From positions 119,103-183,102 of the forward strand of contig NZ_JAIVFX010000014.1 of assembly GCF_020829625.1 (NCBI RefSeq): a DNA stretch of 64,000 bases, given 5' to 3'. Made by a program: the position numbers and the translations under genes. The first letter of the stretch is position 1. Each line of letters opens with the position of its first letter. Positions 27,285 to 35,618 of the stretch are shown here, piece by piece. The stretch comes from Nostoc sp. XA010 (lineage in GTDB: Bacteria > Cyanobacteriota > Cyanobacteriia > Cyanobacteriales > Nostocaceae). Below the pieces are notes generated by a model. The model made no database searches. It saw only the letters and a list, made by a program, of their open reading frames with translations, and was not told the origin of the DNA.

Positions 27285-29006
27285 TTAGAAGTTGTAGCCA
27301 AGTCCTAATTGTAGCCCGACATCAGTTTCATCCATAAAAGCAGCATTTACAGCGCCATTTAACGTAAATCGAGTACCGAGAGGAACGTCTACACCACCAG
27401 TTAGCAGTAATCCAAAATCAGTATCGACATTAGTTTCTATGGCTACGCCAGCACCCAGATAAGGAGAGATAGAGAAAGTTCGTTGGCCCACCTCAGCGCT
27501 TGCGCGAGGAGTAAAATCTAAAGTCAACGGAACCAAAAACAATGTATCATCCCCAAAGATCACTGATGGACGGACTGAGATATTGCGTGTCAGACCAATT
27601 TTGCTGAACACTGCAAAGTTGCTGTCGCCCAAAGCTGTATCGTCACCGCTCAAACCAATGTTACCACCACCCCCGATGTAGCTAGGGCCACCAAGAGTAG
27701 TTCTACCTGGTCTTACATTAGGCGTTGTGCCATCTGTATTTCCTGTTGGCGGCTGATTTAACTGACTAATGTTAACATCAGGTGGGACGAGGACTTGATT
27801 AATTGCATGGATAACACCATTGCTAGCTTGGACATCCGCCTGGATAACTCTGGCATTATTCACCGAGACTTGATTATTAGCGCGATCAATTTGAATATTT
27901 ACAGGGCTTTGTTCAGAGGTTCTCAGTTCTCCAGCCGATAGTTGACTAGAAGTTACTGCACCAGGAACCACATGGTATGACAAAATCTTTATCAATGCAT
28001 CTCTGTTTTCTGGTTGCTGTAACTGCTGTAAGGTAGCAGCAGGTAAAGCAGCAAATGCTTGATCGGTGGGAGCGAAGACTGTATAAGGGCCAGGCTGTTG
28101 AAGAATATCTGTTAAACCAGCTGTCTTTAATAAAGAAGTCAGAGTTGTCAAAGAAGTACTGGATGCAGCAAGAGAAACAATATCATTACCGGTTTGAGTT
28201 GCACCGACAATATATTGAGTAGCTGGAAGATTGCTAGCAATGGGTTGCACTCTTCCTTGTTTAGCCAAAGCTTGATATAAGAGTGCCGCAGCTTCAGCAC
28301 GAGTTAGAGGCTGTTGCGGATTGAGTTGTTTTACATCGGGATAATTAACAACAATATTAGATTGCGTTGCTGCTGTCACATTAGCAACAGCATAGTTCGG
28401 GATAGCTGAAGCGTCGGTGTAGTAGGTGCTGAGGTCAGTACTGGTTCCAGTGGTGCTACCAGTTAAACCCAAACCACTGGTTACAGCAACGATCGCCTGT
28501 ACCTTCGGTATTTGTTCACTTGGTCTAAATACGTTCCCAGGATAGCCTGCCAGAAATCCAGTTTCGTAGGCGTTCTGAATTGCAGAAGCTGCCCAATAGC
28601 CAGCAGGAACATCCTTAAATCCACCTGCACTTAATTGCCGAACTCGATTTTGGTTAGGGAAAGCTTTTTGAATTAGGGCGGCAAACTCAGCACGAGTAAC
28701 ACCTTGATTTGGCCTAAAGCTGCCATCTGGAAAGCCACTAATTACATTATTGTCAGCTAAGGCTTGAATGAAGGGACGCGCCCAATAATCTGAGGAAACA
28801 TCAGACAAGTTTACTGATGAAGTAGGCGATGGTGTTGCAGGTGATTGTGTTTCAGGTGATGGTGTTGCAGGCGATGGTGTCGTAGATGGAACAGTATTTT
28901 GAGATAAAGCTGGGGTAGAAATTACTATGGGAGTGATTGTAGCAGCTGTCATTCCCAGAACTACTAAAGCAACCCTTGCTGATGGCCAACGAAAGGAACT
29001 AAACAT
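27285..29006 (-). CDS. SLH - fasciclin (FAS1) - outer-membrane barrel protein
   Basis: This 573-residue exported protein has a signal peptide at about 1-36 (cut near ALSQN) and a Pro/Thr/Ser linker (TPSPATPSP). Three S-layer-homology segments cover about 68-250 (YWARPFIQALADNNVISGF, FRPNQGVTRAEFAAL, then LTRAEAAALLYQAL). A FAS1 domain lies at about 268-408 (YTVFAPTDQAFAALP, ILSYHVVPGAV, VIHAINQVLVPP). The C-terminal 140 residues are Gly-rich alternating strands ending in LQLGLGYNF, as in outer-membrane barrels. Likely role: envelope anchoring between peptidoglycan and outer membrane. Ribosome-binding site gagga precedes the ATG. Confidence 0.85.
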   Translation of the reverse strand: MFSSFRWPSARVALVVLGMTAATITPIVISTPALSQNTVPSTTPSPATPSPETQSPATPSPTSSVNLSDVSSDYWARPFIQALADNNVISGFPDGSFRPNQGVTRAEFAALIQKAFPNQNRVRQLSAGGFKDVPAGYWAASAIQNAYETGFLAGYPGNVFRPSEQIPKVQAIVAVTSGLGLTGSTTGTSTDLSTYYTDASAIPNYAVANVTAATQSNIVVNYPDVKQLNPQQPLTRAEAAALLYQALAKQGRVQPIASNLPATQYIVGATQTGNDIVSLAASSTSLTTLTSLLKTAGLTDILQQPGPYTVFAPTDQAFAALPAATLQQLQQPENRDALIKILSYHVVPGAVTSSQLSAGELRTSEQSPVNIQIDRANNQVSVNNARVIQADVQASNGVIHAINQVLVPPDVNISQLNQPPTGNTDGTTPNVRPGRTTLGGPSYIGGGGNIGLSGDDTALGDSNFAVFSKIGLTRNISVRPSVIFGDDTLFLVPLTLDFTPRASAEVGQRTFSISPYLGAGVAIETNVDTDFGLLLTGGVDVPLGTRFTLNGAVNAAFMDETDVGLQLGLGYNF

Positions 29007-29900
29007 GGAAATATCCTCAATTATCTAAATGTTCACCACACGTAGTACAAAATTTCTATTTGGTTTTTAAAAAACCGCATATAACACTAATAACCATAAG
29101 CAACGATATTGTGCTATATGGTATGTTGCAAAAATAAAGATCCTTACATGCGAGTAGGCGATTTTATCAGTTATAAAATCGCAGCCAAGCACTAGAATAA
29201 TTAGCTTTTAATAGCCATCTCTTTATAATTGCAGAAGATGGTTAATGCCGTCAAGCTACATGCATCATGATCTTTAGCAACATTTAAGAAATAAAATTTG
29301 TCTTGGCGATATTTTGTATTATTAATCTTTGAGCGAAATTATACAACTAACTAATGGCTAGGTTCCGAGGAATAACTTTCACTCTTTAGATAGTTGTCTA
29401 TGATGGTAAATTTTCTAATACTAGACTGAAAATTAGCGATCGCAATCAAAAATTGTGGGCATGATTGCGCCAAGATTTTTGACTAGGAATTATTTTTTTG
29501 CAAAATACAATTTTACAAAAATGAATCTACGGATAAATAAGGATTTTTAAAGTGTCTAATATGTAACATTTTTGCTCATAATTCCTCTGGAGGTAGGATA
29601 ATAAATCCGGTTTTACTCCACCACTAAACCCAGTGTTTTCACATAAATGCACCGTATTCTGGCGTTTTAAGCTACTGGAAGCGTCATTATAAAAAGTTTT
29701 AGTTATACCCTTGCACTAGCAAATCTGCAATTGAGGTTAGTAATTAAGTTGGTCGTACTGGTTTGGCAACGTGTTTTGGAAACCCGGCTGCTAAAATTTA
29801 CCCAGCGATCGCTTTCTCTAGCATAGGGGGTAAGGGCGATCGCAAAAATCGGAAAACCCTCTTTTCCCCTGTATCCCCCGCCCCCTAGCTCCCGCCTCCT
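29007..29900. other. Long intergenic region, nothing recognised
   Basis: This is an AT-rich gap of 894 bp. It lies upstream of the SLH-FAS1 gene and downstream of the nucleoside transporter gene. I see no ORF with family features, no tRNA-like fold and no tandem repeat. It should contain the SLH-FAS1 promoter, and its length leaves room for a small RNA that cannot be seen by eye. Confidence 0.35.
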
Positions 29901-31109
29901 TCAAATCAACATTGCAGCAATACAAGCGGTAATAAAACTTGCTAACAATCCGCCAATCATTGACCTTACACCCATACGAGCTAAATCATGCTGGCGATTA
30001 GGTGCTATTCCAGTAATACCGCCAATAGTAATTCCAATTGAACCGATATTTGCAAAATTACATAAGGCGTAAGTCGCAATAATTACTGCACGTTGGGAAA
30101 TTTTACCACTTTCAATTAGTGTCTTTAAATCCAAAAAAGCAATAAACTCATTCAGAATTGTTTTTGTACCCAATAAAGCCCCTACTTGCCGACAATCAGC
30201 CCAAGGTACGCCCATCAGCCAAGCTACGGGAGCCATAATAAAAGATAAAATCCACTGTAATGACAGTTGCTGTAAACCCACAAATGCCCCCAACCATCCC
30301 AGCAGTGCATTCAGAGCAGCTAATAATCCTAAAAAAGCAATAATCATCACCCCAACATTAACTGCTAATTTCACACCATCAATTGCTCCGGTAGTAGCAG
30401 CATCAATTACATTTACATAATTGGTTTCTACATCTGCTTTTACGTTGCCAGCCGTCTCTGATACTTCTGTTTCTGGGTACAGCAATTTTGATACCACCAA
30501 CGATGTGGGAGCAGTCATAAAAAAAGCAGCAATCAGGTGTTCTGCTGGTATCCCAAAGGAGAGATATGCCCCTAATACTCCACCGGCAATTGTGGCAAAA
30601 CCACCCGTCATCACGGCATGAAGTTCTGATTGCGTCATCTTCGCTATATAAGGTTTAACCATCAACACCGACTCTGTTGGCCCCAAAAAGATGTTACCTG
30701 CACAGGATAAAGATTCAGAACCGGATGTTTTCATCGTCTTCATCATTACCCACGCCATCACATTTACGACTCGCTGTAAAATGCCGTAGTAATACAAAAC
30801 GCTGATGAAGGAAGAGAAAAAGATAATTGTCGGCAGTACTTGGAAAGCAAAGAAATGATCCTTAAAATTTTCTCCAAAGACAAATTTTGCACCAACATCA
30901 GAAAATGCTAAAAATTGGCTGACAATATCTCCCAGAGATTTAAACACATTCAAACCCCAAGGAGTTTTAAGAATCATTAGCGCCAATGCAAACTCCAATC
31001 CCAAACCCCATGCCACCACACGCCAACGCACCGCACGACGATTAACCGAGAAGGCGTAGGATATACCGATAAAAACTAAAATCCCCAACGCAGAAATAGC
31101 GCTTTCCAT
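29901..31109 (-). CDS. Concentrative nucleoside transporter (NupC/CNT family)
   Basis: This is a 402-residue polytopic protein. I choose the ATG at 31109 (MESAISALGILVFIGI) because gggag lies seven bases upstream; the frame extends 13 codons further to 31148. The CNT hallmarks are FGENFKDHFFAFQVLPTIIF, GNIFLGPTESVLMVKPYI, TGGFATIAGGVLGAY and LGTKTILNEFIAFLDL. It imports nucleosides with Na+ or H+ across the inner membrane. Nearby deaminase and hydrolase genes make nucleoside or base scavenging plausible. Confidence 0.9.
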   Translation of the reverse strand: MESAISALGILVFIGISYAFSVNRRAVRWRVVAWGLGLEFALALMILKTPWGLNVFKSLGDIVSQFLAFSDVGAKFVFGENFKDHFFAFQVLPTIIFFSSFISVLYYYGILQRVVNVMAWVMMKTMKTSGSESLSCAGNIFLGPTESVLMVKPYIAKMTQSELHAVMTGGFATIAGGVLGAYLSFGIPAEHLIAAFFMTAPTSLVVSKLLYPETEVSETAGNVKADVETNYVNVIDAATTGAIDGVKLAVNVGVMIIAFLGLLAALNALLGWLGAFVGLQQLSLQWILSFIMAPVAWLMGVPWADCRQVGALLGTKTILNEFIAFLDLKTLIESGKISQRAVIIATYALCNFANIGSIGITIGGITGIAPNRQHDLARMGVRSMIGGLLASFITACIAAMLI

Positions 31110-31111
31110 AT

Positions 31112-31240
31112 TTACTCCCGGAGATGTATGACAATGGCACTTAGCCACAAAGCATACACAAAAATCCGCGTATTTTTATGGGTTTGTAGTGAATTACTAG
31201 GGTTTTGATGGTGTAAAGAAGGAAGTACTGCTGACTTCAT
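31112..31240 (-). pseudogene. Relic of a RelE/ParE-type toxin start
   Basis: An ATG at 31240 overlaps the antitoxin stop (ATGA), exactly where the partner toxin should start. It encodes MKSAVLPSLHHQNPS and stops after 42 codons, just before the CNT gene ATG. The first eight residues resemble the MKSxxLPSF start of cyanobacterial toxins paired with this antitoxin type; the rest does not resemble a toxin. I infer that the toxin body was lost by deletion, leaving the first codons. Confidence 0.45.
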
Positions 31241-31467
31241 AGCTCGTCGTAGTTCATTGCAGTGGCTTGTCCCTCTGCAATTTCTTGTTTGGCTTCTTTA
31301 GCAGCAGCAATAAGTTTTGATTGTGTTTTCTGGAATGATTGATTCCATCTGATTTCATCTTGCAGATCATCAATGTACTCCCGCAGATGCTCTGCAATTC
31401 GATCTTGTACCTCAATGGGTAAAGACTCCATCATTTTGATCACGGTGGTAATTGCTGCTGAAGACAT
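31237..31467 (-). CDS. Orphan antitoxin-like protein
   Basis: This 76-residue protein begins MSSAAITTVIKMMESLPIEV, with helical DRIAEHLREYIDDLQDEIRW, and ends ATAMNYDEL. It matches the small helical antitoxins found before RelE/ParE-like toxins in filamentous cyanobacteria. No toxin follows: only a 42-codon remnant remains (see 31112-31240). It may still act as an anti-addiction factor against related chromosomal toxins. Confidence 0.6.
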   Translation of the reverse strand: MSSAAITTVIKMMESLPIEVQDRIAEHLREYIDDLQDEIRWNQSFQKTQSKLIAAAKEAKQEIAEGQATAMNYDEL

Positions 31468-31658
31468 GGTGAATTGCTCTCATACAACGCTTTACTCTTA
31501 AAGCTAACATCAATGCTGTTTAGTACGGTTGCTATAGCGATCGCACTGTGTAGGAGATAATGCTTTGACCGATTTGCAGGATAGGCATAGCAATAAAAGG
31601 GAACAAATCGGAGGCTGCTAGTTAGGCAAAATCAACCCCTTTATTTATTATTAGCATT

Positions 31659-32264
31659 TTAAGCGCAGCCGTTTTTGTTGATGCAAGAAGAATTTGTTTT
31701 TGGGCGAATACAAGTTTTTGGGAACTCGACAGAAGAAGCATCTAACATTTCTTTGTAGATGCAAAGTAAATTTTCTAGATGATCTCCGCTTAATTGCTTA
31801 AAGGGTTCAGGAAATTCTTCTACAGGTATAATATCTCTCTCTTTTACATTCAATCCTAAAGCGCGAAATCCAGTCGTAACACCCGCATGAAGATATACTT
31901 CCTGAAGTTGAAAACCTAGATATTTAGTAATGCGAAGGGCAACATCATAATTGGCTAATTCGCCAAATCCTTCTACTTTATTTCTAACATCCTGAACAAA
32001 TTTATAAATATTATTAAAGTTTTCAAAATCAATAGTACACTGAGTATCTAAATCTTCTAAAGCAATCTCAGCCGCTAAAGCTAGACGCCGACGACCAACA
32101 CGCCTTTGATAACTATGAAGTTTTCCCTGCTCGTCTTCGCTAAGAAAAGCTTTTCTGACAGCATCTTTTAAATTGTCAGCTTGTTTATACCAAGAATATT
32201 CTTTCTCTGCATAGAGATAAACATTCTTATGATAGTGCTCGTATATGTCTGTGTAGGATTTCAT
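31659..32264 (-). CDS. Unrecognised protein with a helix-hairpin-helix-like segment
   Basis: This 201-residue protein is read from the ATG at 32264 (MKSYTDIYEHYHKNVYLY); a TTG seven codons upstream is less likely. I do not recognise a named family. Visible features are a basic helical stretch RRVGRRRLALAAEIALEDLD, then VEGFGELANYDVALRITKYLG, which looks like a helix-hairpin-helix fold, followed by VYLHAGVTTGFRALGLNV. A Cys-rich basic tail (CIRPKTNSSCINKNGCA) ends it. The second block reminds me of unannotated plasmid and phage proteins of similar size. A nucleic-acid role is possible but unproven. It lies downstream of the amidohydrolase gene, same strand, with a 144-bp gap. Confidence 0.6.
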   Translation of the reverse strand: MKSYTDIYEHYHKNVYLYAEKEYSWYKQADNLKDAVRKAFLSEDEQGKLHSYQRRVGRRRLALAAEIALEDLDTQCTIDFENFNNIYKFVQDVRNKVEGFGELANYDVALRITKYLGFQLQEVYLHAGVTTGFRALGLNVKERDIIPVEEFPEPFKQLSGDHLENLLCIYKEMLDASSVEFPKTCIRPKTNSSCINKNGCA

Positions 32265-32408
32265 ATCTAAAAACTCATCATTCAAGTCCTACTGTAATCT
32301 TTGAAACTATGCTCGTCAACGTTATTAAGTATATTTTTCTCATCCTCTAACTGGACATTAAACACCAAAGCACGAATTTTTTGCCGCAGTTCTGTATTGA
32401 TTTGTCTT

Positions 32409-33809
32409 TCATAACCCCATAACCGTGCGATAATGAGCTTCAATTTGAGCGACGCTTTCAGATTTGCGCTTTGTCTCCCATTGACTGCGGTTAAATAATT
32501 CTTGTCGCAATTCATCAACATTAATTGTGGTAACTTTGCCATCAGCAACAATTTGCTTACCATTTACCCAAGCACTATCAACAACATTAGTAGGACGACC
32601 TAAGACTAATAAGCCAATGGGATCTGTACGGGGTAGTAATGATAAATTGGTGAGGTCATAAAGTACCAAATCGGCTTGTTTACCCACAGTAAGGGAACCG
32701 AGTTTGTCTGCTATATTTAGTCCTTTTGCGCCTCCCAAGGATGCCATTTCTACAGCTTGTCTGGGCGTAATCCAGTTTTGATAATTTGAGTCTGTAACAT
32801 TATGTAAAATAGAACCCATTTTGATTGCTTCTAGCAAGTCTTGAGAGTCATTACTCGAAGCACCATCGCAACCAAAAGTTACATTTACTCCAGCTTGACG
32901 ATATTTTAAAATGGGAGCGATGCCACTGCCTAAACGCAAATTACTTAAGGGATTATGAACAACTGTAGATTGAGTTTCGGCGAGAATGGCGATATCAGCA
33001 TCATTTAACCAAACGCAATGAGCTAGAGTTGTACGATCGCTCAGATATCCGATTCTTTTCAAATGTTCTACAGCAGTACAACCGTACTTCTCTTGGGCGA
33101 GTTTTTCCTGTGCCCTGGTTTCGAGTAAATGGGAGTGACGACAAAGATTATAGTGATCGCTTAACTCACTACATCCTGTAAACAAAGCATCAGTACACAA
33201 TTGTATACCTGTTGGTGCAACTAAAATATTTATACCCTCATCCGGGCGATGAAACTGTCTTACCGCTTCTTCGATGATTTCCAATGTTGCCGCAGTTGAG
33301 CGAAAATAAGGTTCATGAGTTTGGGCTGATTCCCCAGATGGAATACCTGCACTGAGGGACTCATCTTGAATTAAGGGGGCGATAAAGGCACGAATTCCCA
33401 CTTCTTTGTAAGCGCGAGTTGCAATGGCGATCGTTTCTAACTCAAGTCCGGGAATTAACACCAGGTGATCTACTACACTCGTCCCGCCGGAAAGTAGAGT
33501 TTCCACCGCAGTACCCAAAGCGCTGAGATAAACCTGTTCGGGATCGAGAGGGGCAAAATCATACAGTTCCGCCAACCATAATTCTAAAGGGAAAGCTGAC
33601 ATGATTCCCCGTTGCCACATCTCTGATGAGTGGGTGTGGGCGTTGAAAAAGCCAGGTAGCAATAGCTTATTTTTGCCATCTATAGGTGTGCCGATTACCT
33701 GTAGATTGGGGGCAATGGCTGCAATTGCACCATCTATAATCTGTACATCTACCGTTGCATAATCATCATCGGCGGCAATCAAAACATTCTGGATGGTGAA
33801 ATTTACCAT
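32409..33809 (-). CDS. Amidohydrolase-superfamily deaminase (guanine/SAH-deaminase or TrzN-like)
   Basis: This 466-residue metal-dependent hydrolase of the amidohydrolase superfamily has metal ligands in FFNAHTHSSEMW (HxH), a downstream His in TLAHCVWLNDADI and the catalytic Asp in FGCDGASSND. The N-terminal FTIQNVLIAADD and C-terminal KQADLVLYDLTNLS strands form the composite sandwich. Members deaminate guanine, SAH/MTA or s-triazines; the exact substrate is not decidable here. The divergent neighbour is a RutB-like hydrolase 81 bp away. Confidence 0.85.
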   Translation of the reverse strand: MVNFTIQNVLIAADDDYATVDVQIIDGAIAAIAPNLQVIGTPIDGKNKLLLPGFFNAHTHSSEMWQRGIMSAFPLELWLAELYDFAPLDPEQVYLSALGTAVETLLSGGTSVVDHLVLIPGLELETIAIATRAYKEVGIRAFIAPLIQDESLSAGIPSGESAQTHEPYFRSTAATLEIIEEAVRQFHRPDEGINILVAPTGIQLCTDALFTGCSELSDHYNLCRHSHLLETRAQEKLAQEKYGCTAVEHLKRIGYLSDRTTLAHCVWLNDADIAILAETQSTVVHNPLSNLRLGSGIAPILKYRQAGVNVTFGCDGASSNDSQDLLEAIKMGSILHNVTDSNYQNWITPRQAVEMASLGGAKGLNIADKLGSLTVGKQADLVLYDLTNLSLLPRTDPIGLLVLGRPTNVVDSAWVNGKQIVADGKVTTINVDELRQELFNRSQWETKRKSESVAQIEAHYRTVMGL

Positions 33810-33890
33810 ATTTAACCTTGATTAAGTAATTGTATTCTCAAGTGAATTTCAAGTTACAAAATAGAAAATGGCGTTCGGTATTGCAATTTT

Positions 33891-34670
33891 ATGAATTTAC
33901 CATTACGGACATTGGGAGTTCCACCAAATGCGTGGACAGTGAATGATGCGATCGCAGATATCACTCGTCCTCAAAAGGCTCCACAACCCGTTCTTTTATC
34001 AACAGAAACTAAAACCCTGCGCCTAGACTTGGCAAAAGCTGCTATCCTCATCATTGATATGCAAAACGACTTCTGTCACCCTGATGGCTGGTTAGCGCAT
34101 ATCGGCGTGGACGTAACTCCAGCGCTTCAGCCTATTAAACCTTTGAACAACCTACTTCCAGAACTGCGTGAGGCTGGTGTTCCAGTCATTTGGATAAATT
34201 GGGGAAATCGTCCCGACTTGCTCAATATTAGTGCTGCTTCGCGCCACGTCTATAATCCCACAGGGGAGGGAGTGGGATTGGGCGATCCACTGCCAAGCAA
34301 TGGTGCTAGAGTACTCATGGCAGGTAGTTGGGCCGCAGCAGTAGTAGACGAACTAGAAAAAATACCCGAAGATATTTGTGTGGACAAATACCGCATGAGT
34401 GGATTTTGGGATACACCCTTGGATAGCATCTTGCGGAATCTGGGAAAGACAACATTATTTTTTGCTGGTGTTAATGCCGATCAATGTGTCCTAACTACCT
34501 TATGTGATGCCAACTTCTTAGGATATGATTGCGTGTTAGTTAAAGACTGTACCGCTACCACTTCTCCTGAATATTGTTGGCTAGCGACATTGTACAATGT
34601 TAAACAATGCTTCGGTTTTGTGACTGACTCCCAAGAAATTTTAACAGCGCTGCAAAAGGGTGAGGAGTGA
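33891..34670 (+). CDS. Isochorismatase-like cysteine hydrolase (RutB-like)
   Basis: This is a 259-residue protein. The catalytic triad is visible: Asp56 in LIIDMQNDFCHPDGW, Lys166 in VDKYRMSGF and Cys199 in GVNADQCVLTTL. The N-terminal extension of about 45 residues and the DFCHPDGW motif resemble ureidoacrylate/peroxyureidoacrylate amidohydrolases and related C-N hydrolases of pyrimidine breakdown. Cytosolic. It is divergent from the amidohydrolase gene and followed by a cupin gene, suggesting a nitrogen-scavenging set; the substrate is inference. Confidence 0.8.
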   Translation: MNLPLRTLGVPPNAWTVNDAIADITRPQKAPQPVLLSTETKTLRLDLAKAAILIIDMQNDFCHPDGWLAHIGVDVTPALQPIKPLNNLLPELREAGVPVIWINWGNRPDLLNISAASRHVYNPTGEGVGLGDPLPSNGARVLMAGSWAAAVVDELEKIPEDICVDKYRMSGFWDTPLDSILRNLGKTTLFFAGVNADQCVLTTLCDANFLGYDCVLVKDCTATTSPEYCWLATLYNVKQCFGFVTDSQEILTALQKGEE

Positions 34671-34984
34671 ATCAATTTTGGATTTTGGATTTTAGATTTT
34701 AGATTGATCCCATGCATGAATGCTCTTTCTTCCCTACGGGACGCTGTGCGAACGATTAAGAATTTTAGATTTTAGATTTGTTCTCGCGTTTAAAGTCGCT
34801 TGCTCTCAGACTTTTTTAAATTTTGGACTTTCCTGCGGAACGCTACGGGTAGCTTGCTCCCCCGGAGGGTTACGGTGTGAGCGCTCAATCCAAAATCCAA
34901 AATTTAAAATCTAAAATTCTGTGATTCAAAGCTCGGATTTTAGGAATTTTCATACCCATCGATAACTTCAGAGGGGATAAATAA
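34671..34984. repeat. Intergenic region with heptamer-like repeats
   Basis: The gap carries gattttggattttagatttt right after the hydrolase stop, further copies of attttagatttt near 34757 and 34905, and dispersed-repeat text around 34830-34880 (cggaacgctacgggtagctt). No gene is recognised. The cupin gene's ribosome-binding site (aggggat) is at the right end. Confidence 0.5.
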
Positions 34985-35440
34985 ATGTACGCTACTCGTT
35001 GTGTAATTCCGGTTATCAGATCTAGCAAAGATTACCAAGTATATCGCATCAGTCCCGACGCCTCGAATCGATTAGCAATTATCTTCGATTCGACAAGTGC
35101 TAATACTTCGTTGACTTGCTGCATAGAAATTTTCGATGTTGGTGGAGAAACACCCCCAAATCGCCATCAGTGGGCGGTGGAAATGTTTTTTGTCCTCAAA
35201 GGGGAAGGGATCGCCATCTGTGACGGCAAGAGTGCCACAATCAAAGCTGGAGATAGTTTATTAGTGCCTCCCACTGGTACTCATTTGATTAAAAATACTG
35301 GTTCTACTCGCTTGTACACATTGACTGTTATGATTCCCAATGAAGACTTTTCGGAATTGATTCGCAGTGGTATTCCGGCGGAGTTAGATGCAGAAGATAT
35401 GGCAGTACTGGGGAGATTTGATGCTTTGATGCCCTGTTAA
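34985..35440 (+). CDS. Cupin-domain protein
   Basis: This 151-residue single-domain cupin has motif 1 around PPNRHQWAVEMFFVLKGEG and motif 2 around KAGDSLLVPPTGTHLIKNTG, with His and Glu metal ligands present. The end MAVLGRFDALMPC carries a terminal Cys. A good ribosome-binding site precedes the ATG. It probably binds a divalent metal; the reaction is unknown. Position after the RutB-like hydrolase suggests a shared pathway. Confidence 0.82.
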   Translation: MYATRCVIPVIRSSKDYQVYRISPDASNRLAIIFDSTSANTSLTCCIEIFDVGGETPPNRHQWAVEMFFVLKGEGIAICDGKSATIKAGDSLLVPPTGTHLIKNTGSTRLYTLTVMIPNEDFSELIRSGIPAELDAEDMAVLGRFDALMPC

Positions 35441-35449
35441 AATAATTTG

Positions 35450-35577
35450 TAATACTCGCCTCCGGCGAGAAGCAAGCTACGTAATGACGCTCGATGACTC
35501 GCTAACGCTGCGCTAACGTAATTTAATTTATTGGGGATTCCTCGTTTCCATGTGAAACACGGGAACGAGGAAATATT
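35450..35577. repeat. Dispersed repeats and a hairpin
   Basis: Short dispersed-repeat text (ctcgctaacgctgcgctaac) is followed by a hairpin at 35547-35577 whose arms are cctcgtttcc and gggaacgagg. It lies between the convergent cupin and radical SAM genes, so the hairpin may terminate both. Confidence 0.45.
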
Positions 35578-35618
35578 ATGAATTACGCATAATTTATCGT
35601 TAAAAAACTTTTAGCTTA

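Noticed and set aside
29007..29900. Search for tRNA, riboswitch or small RNA in the long gap
   Set aside because: No cloverleaf, conserved riboswitch core or strong hairpin with a T-run was visible by eye.
32282..32563. 93-codon minus-strand frame at the end of the amidohydrolase gene
   Set aside because: All its possible starts lie inside the amidohydrolase gene and only about 40 codons are outside; kept as a possible remnant, not a gene.
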